DNA of 64,000 nucleotides from Streptomyces sp. NBC_01210 (GTDB lineage Bacteria; Actinomycetota; Actinomycetes; Streptomycetales; Streptomycetaceae). The notes below the pieces were generated by a model. That model searched no databases. It was not told the origin of the DNA and saw nothing but the letters and a program-made list of their open reading frames with translations. Location: NCBI RefSeq assembly GCF_036010325.1, contig NZ_CP108549.1, forward strand, positions 7,564,001 to 7,628,000, read 5' to 3'. Position numbers and translations under genes: made by a program. Below, piece by piece: positions 8,848 to 16,348 of the stretch. Each line of letters starts with the position of its first letter. Position 1 is the stretch's first letter.

Positions 8848-9510
8848 GTGCAGCCACAGGATCAAACTCGCAAGATCGGTACAAGTCTGGTGACGTTCTG
8901 GTATCCAATGATTCTCGTGTGTGCGCTCTCCGTGATCATGATGTGGGAGATCGTCCGTACAAATTTGACGAGCTCGAGGGGATCGGGGGTCTGGGACTTC
9001 ACGATCCTGGATCGCCAATCTGCCGCGAACTTATTGGCTGTGGCAATGGGTCTCACTTTCGCCCGTGCTCAATACGCCCGTGCAGTGCGCCCATTGATCG
9101 GGTGGAGCGCGACACCCAGGGAGAACGACTACGGGATGACCAGCCGTCATATCTGGTACGTCGAGATGGCCAATGGCGGCACACACAACGTGGCGGTCAA
9201 TGAAGTTCACTACCGGTTGGGCTACCGAAACGCAACACAGAGTCAATGGGTGGGCCACTACACGGCTGTTCAGCTTCTTGAGAACCATGGCCTCCAGATC
9301 GGCACGGACTTCGATCTCAACACCATTGGGCAAGGCGCTGTGCTGGGTTCCGTGTACATCGGACGCTTCTCGGAGAAGGCCACCAGGGAGATAGGGGACA
9401 TCGAGCTCCGAGTGAGGGTCACCGACGCCGTTGGGGACCGTCATGAGCGCACGCTGCACTGCCTGCGCGGTGCAGAGACGGAGCTGCGCAGCGCGTCCGC
9501 AAGTGGATAG
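8848..9510 (+). CDS. Two-span membrane protein of unknown function
   Basis: 220 residues from GTG 8848 with GGAGGGG upstream. Hydrophobic segments LVTFWYPMILVCALSVIMMW (about residues 14-33) and SAANLLAVAMGLTFARA (about 57-73) precede a soluble domain with beta-like character (IWYVEMANGGTHNVAVNEVHY; GAVLGSVYIGRF). Codon usage is less GC-biased than its upstream neighbours, hinting at horizontal origin. No family recognised. Confidence 0.7.
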   Translation: MQPQDQTRKIGTSLVTFWYPMILVCALSVIMMWEIVRTNLTSSRGSGVWDFTILDRQSAANLLAVAMGLTFARAQYARAVRPLIGWSATPRENDYGMTSRHIWYVEMANGGTHNVAVNEVHYRLGYRNATQSQWVGHYTAVQLLENHGLQIGTDFDLNTIGQGAVLGSVYIGRFSEKATREIGDIELRVRVTDAVGDRHERTLHCLRGAETELRSASASG

Positions 9511-9670
9511 GTTCATGGCCCCGGGTGACGGGGAGGGCGAAAGAGCATACCCAACGTAAGGTGCCGACGCCCGCGGTGGGCGGCTCCGGGCTGTTTCCCT
9601 CCGTACACTGCGTGTCAGCATCGACCAGCAGCCGCCCCACGCGGTACCGGAGCGGCGGGAATGAGGAGCG

Positions 9671-10489
9671 TTGCCCACAACCTCTACCAGCACCCAAGTC
9701 TCTGAGTCCCAGCTCGCTCATCAGCTGAACGAACTGGGGGTCCAGCGTGGCGGCACCCTGATGGTCCACGCAGCCCTGAGCGCCGTCGGAAGAGTGAACG
9801 GTGGTCCGGCAACGGTTCTCCGCGCGCTGCGCCGCGTGCTCGGGCCTGACGGCACGGTTGTGGTTCCGACGTTCACATCCGACAACTCTGATTCGTCGAG
9901 TGCCCACTTGGAACGCGTCCGTGGACTCAGCGAAGAAGCCCGGGCGGCCGTGCGGGACAGCCTGCCGCCCTTCGATCCGGCGAGTACACCGTCAACAGGA
10001 ATGGGGATCCTTGCCGAGACGGTCCGACGGCACCCGGACTCCTTGCGCAGTGCACACCCACAAACCTCATTCGCCGCGCTGGGGCCCAAGGCTGAGGACG
10101 TCATCGCCGATCATCGCCCCGACTGCCATCTGGGAGAGGATTCGCCACTCGCCCGACTGTACGAAATGAGGGCGGAAATCCTGCTGATGGGCGTTGGATT
10201 TGACCGGTGCACCGCCTTCCATCTCGGTGAGTACCGCGTCACTTCTCCCCCGCGCCGCACCTACCGGTGTGTGATCCGCGTGGACGGCCAACGTCAGTGG
10301 TGGGCGTACGACGATGTCGCCTTGGACGACAGCGACTTCGGCGCACTGGGAGAACAGTTCGAACGCGCGGAGATCCCCGGTGCCGTGCGCAGCAGCAGCG
10401 TGGGCGCGGCCACATGCAGACTCGTGCAGTTCGTCGACGCCGTCGAATACGCCAAGAGGTGGTTTCCTGACCACCGGCCCATCGCTTGA
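9671..10489 (+). CDS. AAC(3)-family N-acetyltransferase
   Basis: 272 residues from TTG 9671, with GAGGAG 7 bases upstream. The antibiotic N-acetyltransferase pattern is clear: LNELGVQRGGTLMVHAALS, GPATVLRALRRVLGPDGTVVVPTF, FDPASTPSTGMGILAETVRR, SAHPQTSFAALGP, then LLMGVGFDRCTAFHLGE. The family moves acetyl from acetyl-CoA to the 3-amino group of aminoglycosides, though many Streptomyces members act on other amines. It ends 42 bases before the left repeat of the integrative element, so it is probably chromosomal or from an older insertion. Confidence 0.85.
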   Translation: MPTTSTSTQVSESQLAHQLNELGVQRGGTLMVHAALSAVGRVNGGPATVLRALRRVLGPDGTVVVPTFTSDNSDSSSAHLERVRGLSEEARAAVRDSLPPFDPASTPSTGMGILAETVRRHPDSLRSAHPQTSFAALGPKAEDVIADHRPDCHLGEDSPLARLYEMRAEILLMGVGFDRCTAFHLGEYRVTSPPRRTYRCVIRVDGQRQWWAYDDVALDDSDFGALGEQFERAEIPGAVRSSSVGAATCRLVQFVDAVEYAKRWFPDHRPIA

Positions 10490-10531
10490 AGCGACGCCTG
10501 AACACGCCTCCCGAGCGCGCCCGCACGGGGG

Positions 10532-10549
10532 CATTACCTCTCGCGTAAT
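10532..10549. repeat. Left attachment-site repeat of the integrative element
   Basis: CATTACCTCTCGCGTAAT, identical to 15797-15814. Inside it, ATTAC and GTAAT form inverted arms around a 7-bp centre, the layout of a tyrosine-recombinase core site. Confidence 0.7.
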
Positions 10550-10661
10550 ACCGAGCCTTGATCAATAGTGGAGACGGTCAACTTCGCAGCCTTGCATGCC
10601 AGTGGGGGTGCTTGGTGACGGGCTTTCAACGTCCGTGGTGGACCGCTGAGTGTCGCGGTGT

Positions 10662-10682
10662 GTGGCTCCCCTCTTGGCTCCC
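10662..10682. repeat. Candidate integrase arm-type sites, left end
   Basis: GTGGCTCCC at 10662 and TTGGCTCCC at 10674 are 9-bp direct repeats with a 12-bp period. They match the pair at 15709-15729 near the other end, in the same orientation. Confidence 0.5.
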
Positions 10683-10852
10683 CGGCGTACTCGCTTTGCA
10701 GGTCTGTACGCGCTGGTCAGAGCGTGATCCGAGGGCATTCACCGGCGTTCATTCCCGTACGGGTACCTCGTGTACCGGTCATGCCTGAACGCGCCTGGAC
10801 AAGCGTGTACGGCGATGAACGAGACTGAAAATGAGACGGCGGTTCCCCTGGA

Positions 10853-10981
10853 GCCTCAAGAACGATAGTGCGTGCCGACCAGTCGTCGGAGAAGGCCGGG
10901 CTGATCTATCAGCACTCGGACCGCCGACGCCAGCATGAGTTCGTGTGCGGACTGGCCGAGCTGGTGTGCACCGAACGGTGA
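10853..10981 (+). pseudogene. C-terminal remnant of a tyrosine integrase
   Basis: An uninterrupted frame ending in TGA at 10979 reads ...SEKAGLIYQHSDRRRQHEF..., matching the extreme C-terminus of actinobacterial phage-type integrases (S-x-x-A-x-I-Y-Q-H-A), including the nucleophile Tyr. Everything upstream is missing. It is followed within 10 bases by the tRNA-Pro half-gene, the usual arrangement of int and attP in pSAM2-like elements. Confidence 0.65.
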
Positions 10982-10990
10982 GATTGCTGT

Positions 10991-11030
10991 GAGGCGGTGG
11001 GAATTGAACCCGCGACCTCTTCGTCCCGAA
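10991..11030 (-). other. tRNA-Pro (GGG) 3'-half relic, an old attachment site
   Basis: On the minus strand the sequence starts TTCGGGACGAAGAGGTC, which is the anticodon loop (GGG) and 3' anticodon stem of bacterial tRNA-Pro, then continues through a T-arm with GGTTCAA and an acceptor-like end. There is no D-arm or 5' half, and the T stem has a mismatch, so it is not a working tRNA. tRNA-Pro is the known attB of pSAM2-type elements. Confidence 0.65.
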
Positions 11031-11184
11031 TAATGTGCGGAAAGATCGCTGGCCAGGACCACTTGACTCCTGTGCAGGTCAGGGCGTTGGTGCGAGTTGG
11101 TTCCCATGGGTGGCGATCCGGACGGCTTTCTTGATCCACTCCCCAGGGCTGACCCGTCAGGACGACGCAGGTGGAGACGCATAG

Positions 11185-11214
11185 AAGGGCCCCATCGCGA
11201 ACTGTGAGGCCCTT
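11185..11214. terminator. Possible hairpin terminator in the element
   Basis: AAGGGCC and GGCCCTT form a perfect 7-bp stem around a 16-base loop. No gene clearly ends here, so it may be a leftover. Confidence 0.3.
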
Positions 11215-11240
11215 CGACATCGTGCCCGGCGAGGCGCTGG

Positions 11241-11294
11241 CGGAGGACATGAGACTCCAACTCGTGAGGAGTTGCCCCCACACGCTTTCCAACT
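11241..11294 (-). other. tRNA-Ser (GGA) 3'-half relic, an old attachment site
   Basis: Reading the minus strand from 11294, the anticodon loop TTGGAAA is followed by AGCGTGT, the serine-type long variable arm (GGGGGCAAC...), a T-arm region and an acceptor end TCCTCCG. This tracks bacterial tRNA-Ser(GGA) from the anticodon to the 3' end with a handful of changes, including in the T loop. The 5' half is absent. It shares a 15-bp core with 14860-14874. Confidence 0.65.
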
Positions 11295-11524
11295 GTGTTG
11301 GTGGGGTGCTGGGTCGATTCCGGGGGTCGTTCGCCCGCGTTCATGGACGGCTGGTCTGTGGGTAGGAGCGGGCTCTGGGTCTCGTCTGAACAGCAGTGAA
11401 CGGCCATGAATGAGAAGGAAGCCGAGACGGCGGCGACCGGCTGGGGGACACGGATCCTTCGAATCACCCGCACCGATGTGTGGTCTGAGTCACACTAGGG
11501 TGCCCAGTTGGAGCAGGGAGGGTC

Positions 11525-11874
11525 ATGAGCAGCTCGCACATCAACGCGCCCATTCGGGCCCAGGTACGCGAATACGCAGCACAAGGTCATCTGGGTCGTG
11601 GTGGTTGTGCTGTCGGCTGGCCTTCTTGCACCGCCGCTGTTCTTCATCGCGGCCAAGAAGCGTGTCGTCAGCATGGCGATGCCGGCGGCCTACGCAGCCA
11701 TCATCTATGGATCGGTCTTCCCGGGTTCACTCCTCGGCAGGCAATCCGAAGAACTGGGTGGGCGGTGCCCTTGCTATCACGATGATTATCGCTGCTATGC
11801 GCGGCCATCCTCGACGTGGATTGGAAGCCTGGCCGGTAACCGCCGAGAGGCCAGCGGGAGTCGATCCGGCATGA
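11525..11874 (+). pseudogene. Small membrane protein gene broken by two frameshifts
   Basis: A good ribosome site (GCAGGGAGG) precedes ATG 11525, but the coherent protein jumps frame twice. MSSSHINAPIRAQVREYAA is in one frame, QHKVIWVVVVVLSAGLLAPP and IIYGSVFPGSLLG are in the next (shift near 11575), and GNPKNWVGGALAITMIIAAM is in the third (shift near 11740). The three pieces together give two or three membrane spans. A strong hairpin follows directly. Confidence 0.55.
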
Positions 11875-11889
11875 CCGGATCGACTCCCG
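11855..11889. terminator. Strong hairpin terminator after the broken membrane gene
   Basis: A perfect 15-bp stem (arm CGGGAGTCGATCCGG) with a 5-base loop at 11870-11874; the stop codon of the last frame lies in the loop. No T-run follows, as is usual in Streptomyces. Confidence 0.7.
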
Positions 11890-12046
11890 TGCGACAACCT
11901 TCTGATCCGTAGCTCTACGGAGATCTGTCAACGGGGGTTATGGAGGCCGTCGTTCGACTCCTCAGAGCTGTTGTGGGTCATGGTCGGTTGCTGTGCTTGC
12001 TGTACAGCACCGCGAGCGACCATCGCTTCAGACGGGCCGAGGCACA

Positions 12047-12211
12047 ATGCACACCCCCCGGGTAGGCGTACCCATCTTGTTTGAAGCCAGGGACCTCCCA
12101 CTTGAGGTCCACCCGCTGTCCGGGTGGCAGCGTGCGGCACCCGGCCATCTGGATGTCAGAGTAGTGGCCACAGCACCCGCCGGGAGTCTTTTAGACGTGT
12201 ACTTGAAGTGA
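12047..12211 (+). CDS. Possible small protein upstream of the TIR gene
   Basis: A 54-residue frame from ATG 12047 (GAGG 4 bases upstream) ending just before the TIR gene. The product begins MHTPRVGVPILFEARDLPLE and ends GSLLDVYLK, with amino-acid composition compatible with a real protein. It could be a leader, a partner of the TIR protein or a gene remnant. Support is weak. Confidence 0.3.
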   Translation: MHTPRVGVPILFEARDLPLEVHPLSGWQRAAPGHLDVRVVATAPAGSLLDVYLK

Positions 12212-12226
12212 ATGAGGTGGACACCT

Positions 12227-13600
12227 GTGGCAGACCCGCGCGAAGCCGTGGCAGTTACATGGAACAATGCCAAACAAGCGGCACTGTATTTCGACCACGT
12301 ACTACCCTGCGCGGATTATCAAGAGGTTCCCGCCGATTTACGGTTTGACTTTCAACGCCTAATGCCCACATATCGGCAGCTCGCGAACGAGTACATCGGG
12401 CCAGCGGGCAATGAATGGGATTCATTCGCACAAACAATAATGGGGCCGTCATCAGGGTATGAAGATGAAACAGCTTGGGTAGCTGACGACTATGTGGTGG
12501 CCGCCCACGCCGCCTTGTCAAGGCTTGATATTGCCAGTGTCCCCATGTTTTCGGATATCCAGCCTGAATACCCTCGACTTCTCGACCCCCAGTATTATAT
12601 CGATGGAGGCGACACACCTCCTGACATCACGTCAGTGAACCTAGCGGCGGTCGTGGAGATCAAGTTGATCGACATGCGGGTAGTGGATACAGCCAACGCA
12701 CCCTGGGAGCAGATTGCAGAATTTCGCCGCGACCGAAGATCCGTGAGTCAACTTCGCAGAATGCGCTTGTTGTTTGACGAGGACCTGAGAGGTAAATCTC
12801 CAGCATACATTCAAGACTACGTCAGTATTAAACTGGAGGACTACGATGCCGCCCGAAAGGCGCACGGATTTGAGACTGTTAGTGGCGCCATTGATGCATT
12901 CGCAAACTCAAAGACACTGCTTGGCGTCAGTGCAGTGGTCGCTGCCGGAGTTTTTGGCGGCCATTGGGCTGCTGCAGGCGGTACTGCAGCACTTGGAGCC
13001 GTTATTGAGACGACTCGAGCGACCGTTCATGTGTTAAAGCGAAAGCACGAGATGATCACTTGGAAGGAGAATGCCGAATTGGGCTACATTGTCGAAGCGA
13101 GGAGGAGGACCAATCCCGCGAGGACCGTCGCGCTTCACGAGCCGGAGGAACCTGCTGGCGACGTACTTGGAGGAAAGACCTGGGACATCTTCATATCCCA
13201 TGCCTCCGAGGACAAAACTGCTGTCGCTCGTCCGCTCCGGGACGCGTTGACTCGGCTGGGCGTGACTGTTTGGCTCGATGAGGCGCAGATGCGGATCGGG
13301 CATAGCCTCCGCCGCAAGATCGATGAGGGAATCAGAGCTAGCCGCTACGGCGTCGTCGTCCTGTCGGAATCCTTTTTCGCTAAGGGCTGGACGAACCACG
13401 AACTTGATGGGCTAGTAACCCGCAATGTTGCCGGAGAACAGTCCCTCCTCCCAATCTGGCACAACCTGAGCGCTGACGGTGTCAGACGGTACAGCCCTTC
13501 ACTTGCTGACAAGGTTGCGATGAGCACCGCTGACTACTCCATAGATGAGATCGCGGAGCAGATCGCCGACGTGGTGCAGAGCGGGGCAGGCACTGAGTGA
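12227..13600 (+). CDS. TIR-domain protein with a novel N-terminal region and hydrophobic linker
   Basis: 457 residues from GTG 12227, preferred over ATG 12212 because GAGGTGG lies 6 bases upstream. Residues 1-225 form a soluble region I cannot assign (starts VADPREAVAVTWNNAKQAAL). Residues about 228-260 are a hydrophobic Gly/Ala-rich segment. Residues 319-450 are a TIR domain: WDIFISHASEDK (box 1), LGVTVWLDEAQMRIG, SRYGVVVLSESFF (box 2) and WTNHELDGL, where Glu392 stands at the place of the catalytic glutamate of NAD-cleaving TIR enzymes. Bacterial TIR effectors often act in phage defence by consuming NAD or making signal nucleotides. Its place as the only large intact cargo gene of a decayed element supports, but does not prove, a defence role. 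Its GC is lower than that of the chromosomal neighbours. Confidence 0.85.
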   Translation: MADPREAVAVTWNNAKQAALYFDHVLPCADYQEVPADLRFDFQRLMPTYRQLANEYIGPAGNEWDSFAQTIMGPSSGYEDETAWVADDYVVAAHAALSRLDIASVPMFSDIQPEYPRLLDPQYYIDGGDTPPDITSVNLAAVVEIKLIDMRVVDTANAPWEQIAEFRRDRRSVSQLRRMRLLFDEDLRGKSPAYIQDYVSIKLEDYDAARKAHGFETVSGAIDAFANSKTLLGVSAVVAAGVFGGHWAAAGGTAALGAVIETTRATVHVLKRKHEMITWKENAELGYIVEARRRTNPARTVALHEPEEPAGDVLGGKTWDIFISHASEDKTAVARPLRDALTRLGVTVWLDEAQMRIGHSLRRKIDEGIRASRYGVVVLSESFFAKGWTNHELDGLVTRNVAGEQSLLPIWHNLSADGVRRYSPSLADKVAMSTADYSIDEIAEQIADVVQSGAGTE

Positions 13601-13828
13601 ACGACAGCTGGTGGCGCTACAAGGAAAGGGTATCGAGCCCTACGAATCCTGACAGTCACCCCCTCTCTGGCCGCTGAGCTTGGGAATCACTGATCGTCTA
13701 GGTGACATGCCTAGCCTGATCTGGGTGTACGCCGACCACACGAGGGGGCAAGGCTGGTTGGCCCGAACGTCCTTGACCGCCGTTCACCGCTCGTTCTGGT
13801 GTGTATCTGGTGCGCATGCCCTTGACAC

Positions 13829-14113
13829 CTACAGGCCTCGAAGTGCCTGGCGGAGGTCGCCGTAGGCGCTCCAGCAGTCGATGCTGCCGTCGTCGTTCAG
13901 GCTGCCCATGTACCACTCATCGTCGTTGACCGGCTTCACCAGACACAGGCTGTGAAACCCCAACACGATCTCGGGCTGGACAGTCTCGTTGTCCGCCGGC
14001 CAGCCCTGCCACGTCACTGTGTGATCAGTTTCGAGAGGGATGGCGTCCTGGTCCCCGGAGACGTTGCGGATCTCCTCAAGGGTCCACCCTGTGGGTAGTT
14101 GCTCGCCCGCCAT
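13829..14113 (-). CDS. Small conserved-looking hypothetical protein
   Basis: 94 residues beginning MAGEQLPTGWTLEEIRNVSG and rich in Trp, Asp and Glu, with a run HTVTWQGWPADNETV. It has no membrane segment or signal. Residue composition and ordered aromatic spacing indicate a folded protein rather than a chance frame. No function recognised; it lies within the element. Confidence 0.6.
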   Translation of the reverse strand: MAGEQLPTGWTLEEIRNVSGDQDAIPLETDHTVTWQGWPADNETVQPEIVLGFHSLCLVKPVNDDEWYMGSLNDDGSIDCWSAYGDLRQALRGL

Positions 14114-14332
14114 GTAGCCATGATGCCAGCTATCAGACCGTTGGCCGTCGTGCCTATGCCCATCCCGACTACCGCCTTAGGAGTTCGATCAGTGCTGTCT
14201 GGCGTCACAGCGGCGTGAGATTGGCCCGTACATCTCGGGTCGTCTAGGTGCGTTGTAGTCCAACGCCGTTGATGTCACCGATGGATGTCGGCCGTGTGGT
14301 GTCACCACGTTGCACTGCCGCTCACCAGCATC

Positions 14333-14797
14333 TCAAAGGTGACGCTTGGCAGTCATGACGAGCTGGTGGATTCCGTCGCGGGTGTCTCTTCTGCGCTCGT
14401 CGACTTCGGTCCTCGTGTCGACCTTGTACAGCGCCGTGATCCTCGCGAGCACTTCCTCCGCGGCCCGGCTCAAAGCTACGTCGTCTGTGAGCATCTGCGC
14501 CCTGAACAGTGCCTCTTGTGCGCTAGCGCGGAGATCGAAAGCACGGATCCGTACCTCATCTGCATCCTCGGGGGGTGGCTGCTCGTGCAGGCAGAACCAT
14601 AGATGCACCAGGCAGCGGCGGTAGTTGACCAGGGCGCCGGCATAGATGGAGTACGCGTCGAGTCGCTCCTGTCGAAGGCGCTCGTCACGGGCGAACTGGT
14701 GGCCCTTCTCCGTGGTGCGCTGCTGGAAAGCTAGGGTGATGCCTGATCCGAGCAAGGTCCCCAAGACGGCTATGGCACTGGCGATGATGGCTTCCAC
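14333..14797 (-). CDS. Single-span membrane protein with coiled-coil-like cytoplasmic domain
   Basis: 154 residues from GTG 14797. An N-terminal hydrophobic helix (AIIASAIAVLGTLLGSGITLAF) is followed by a charged helical region (EKGHQFARDERLRQERLDAYSIY) and further helices. This shape is common among small Streptomyces membrane proteins of unknown function, many of them near mobile DNA. No catalytic motif is visible. Confidence 0.65.
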   Translation of the reverse strand: MEAIIASAIAVLGTLLGSGITLAFQQRTTEKGHQFARDERLRQERLDAYSIYAGALVNYRRCLVHLWFCLHEQPPPEDADEVRIRAFDLRASAQEALFRAQMLTDDVALSRAAEEVLARITALYKVDTRTEVDERRRDTRDGIHQLVMTAKRHL

Positions 14798-14855
14798 TCC
14801 GCAAGCTGATCACAGGCGGAGCGTCCCAGTCAGAAGTTGGTCCAAGTACGACGTA

Positions 14856-14872
14856 CCCAACACGCTTTCCAA
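14856..14872 (-). other. Second tRNA-Ser core relic
   Basis: The minus strand reads TTGGAAAGCGTGTTGGG, the anticodon loop through the start of the variable arm of tRNA-Ser(GGA), then diverges. It is in the same orientation as the relic at 11241-11294; together they could be the two ends of an insertion that carried the TIR gene. Confidence 0.5.
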
Positions 14873-15048
14873 CTCTGCACGTCCCTGTTCGTCATAGTTC
14901 GAAGCTGTCCAAGTCTTGGGCCAGCGCACTGCGCGCCAGCAAGCTGAACGGCTGCGGACGAGACTGCTGATGAAACCGTACGGGGCTTGGCCGGAACCTC
15001 GACCACAGTGGTCGGGACCCTCGCTCTGCCCGACTTCAACCGTCGAGC

Positions 15049-15666
15049 TCGTACCGGACCCTGGAGCAGGCGCAGAAGGTGCTCAAGGCACGGCCGGGCA
15101 CGTGGATTCACGCCTATGTGGTGCTGGCCCTTCTTGTCGGAATGCGCACGGAGGAGGAACGCCCTCTCACCTGGGCGCATGTTCACACCGAGACCGGGCA
15201 CGACATCAGGCCGCACGTGGACGTCTGGCGATCCGTACGCAAGAGGGGCGACACGAAGACCAAGAAGAGCCGACGCTCGCTGGCCATGCCGAAGCAAGCT
15301 GCCGTCGTCATGGACGCCCACCGCAAGCGTCAGCAGGAAGCCTGCGAGGCGGCAGGCGTCGCCTGGACGCCCGACTGCCTCGTCTTCCCCAACGACGAAG
15401 GCCAGCTGCGGTCCTCAAAGAGCGTGTCGACCAACTTCCGGGCCCTCCTTAAGGAAGCGGGGGTCGAAGCGCCAAAGCAGTGGACGACGCGAGAGCTGCG
15501 AACCAGCTTCGTCTCACTGATGTCCGATCACGGCATCCCGATCGAGGTCATCGCTCGGGTTGTGGGCCACAGCGGCACCGCAACGACCGAGCGTGTGTAC
15601 CGCAAGCAAATCCGACCCGTCATCACCAGCGGCGCCGAAGCCATGGAAGACATCTTCAAGGCATGA
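15049..15666 (+). pseudogene. Truncated tyrosine integrase, catalytic half only
   Basis: From SYRTLEQAQKVLKARPG onward the frame matches the catalytic domain of actinobacterial integrases: VVLALLVGMRTEEERPLTW (first Arg), WTTRELRTSFVSLMSDHG (second Arg box), IARVVGHSG (His) and TTERVYRKQI (nucleophile Tyr). The arm-binding and core-binding N-terminal half is missing, with stop codons upstream in this frame at 14968-14973, so the product would be about half the usual length of around 400 residues. GTG 15079 is the first start in frame. Its 3' end points at the right attachment repeat 130 bases away, as expected for the element's own integrase. Confidence 0.8.
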
Positions 15667-15708
15667 GAGCCAGCGGCCTGACGACGTCACGAGTCGGAAT
15701 CACCGCTC

Positions 15709-15729
15709 GTGGCTCCCTCTGTGGCTCCC
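15709..15729. repeat. Candidate integrase arm-type sites, right end
   Basis: Two perfect GTGGCTCCC copies at 15709 and 15721, 12-bp period, between the integrase stop and the right attachment repeat. They match the pair at 10662-10682. Confidence 0.5.
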
Positions 15730-15796
15730 CCTACCCGTTTCGCCGTTCCACCCATTTCGGTGACCTGGGCAAAGGCGCCTCGGAGGGCAGCCCCGC

Positions 15797-15814
15797 CATT
15801 ACCTCTCGCGTAAT
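15797..15814. repeat. Right attachment-site repeat of the integrative element
   Basis: CATTACCTCTCGCGTAAT, identical to 10532-10549. It lies about 115 bases upstream of the next membrane-protein gene, so the palindrome may also have been part of that promoter. Confidence 0.7.
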
Positions 15815-15928
15815 CGACCGCCCCCGCGCTGCCCGGCAGTCTTGCGGTACCGGAACTCGGGCGGCGCACTCCGTCGGAGTTCCGGGCCCCCGACCGGCCC
15901 GTACGACCTCGATGGAGGCTGATCCGCC

Positions 15929-16348
15929 ATGTCCGCCACTCTGCTCGCCGGTATCTCCCGCACCACCGAGCCGCAGGCGATGCTGCGCCGATTTCTCGCT
16001 CTCGACGCTGCCGTCACCGGTGTCAACGGACTGGCCTACGGCGCGGCCTCCGGGCCCCTCGGCCGGCTGCTCGGGGTCGAATCCGCCCTTCTTCTCGAAC
16101 TGGGCGTCTTCCTCACTCTGTTCGCCGCCGGCGTCGGCGCTCTCGCTTCGCGCCGACAGCCGCCGCGGTTGCCCGTGACGTTCGTCATCGACGCCAATCT
16201 GCTGTGGGCCGTACTCAGCGTCGCCGCCCTCGCGCTCTGGTTCGAGCCGACCACCGCCGGTGCCGTCTGGATCCCCATGCAGGCGATCGCCGTCGCCGGT
16301 TTCGCCGCGCTGCAGTGGTCCGCGCTGCGCGCCACCACTACGGCGTGA
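15929..16348 (+). CDS. Four-span integral membrane protein of unknown function
   Basis: 139 residues with about four hydrophobic helices, including ALLLELGVFLTLFAAGVGAL, LLWAVLSVAALALWF and WIPMQAIAVAGFAALQW. There are no catalytic motifs. It overlaps the convergent XRE regulator gene by 11 bp. Such membrane proteins are often found beside MmyB-type regulators, so the regulator may control it. Confidence 0.8.
   Translation: MSATLLAGISRTTEPQAMLRRFLALDAAVTGVNGLAYGAASGPLGRLLGVESALLLELGVFLTLFAAGVGALASRRQPPRLPVTFVIDANLLWAVLSVAALALWFEPTTAGAVWIPMQAIAVAGFAALQWSALRATTTA

Larger units (their letters stand above)
10532..15814. mobile_element. Decayed integrative element bounded by an 18-bp direct repeat
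   Basis: The same 18 bases, CATTACCTCTCGCGTAAT, stand at 10532-10549 and 15797-15814. Inside lie a tyrosine-integrase remnant running up to the right repeat, a second integrase tail, tRNA-Pro and tRNA-Ser half-gene relics, a frameshifted membrane gene, a TIR-domain gene and two small minus-strand genes. Coding density and GC are lower than in the flanks. GTGGCTCCC pairs with a 12-bp period sit just inside both repeats, as integrase arm sites would. No replication or transfer genes remain, so it looks immobile on its own. Confidence 0.7.

Noticed and set aside
10991..11030. A working tRNA gene
   Set aside because: Only the anticodon-to-3' half is present; no D-arm or 5' acceptor strand can be found in the following bases and the T stem has a mismatch.
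14014..14208. A small minus-strand membrane protein (MTPDSTDRTPKAVVGMGIGT...)
   Set aside because: The start region looks protein-like, but the frame overlaps the better supported gene at 13829-14113 and loses sense in its second half.
10532..15814. A complete conjugative element (AICE)
   Set aside because: No replication initiator, FtsK-like transfer protein, excisionase or full-length integrase can be found; the region looks decayed.
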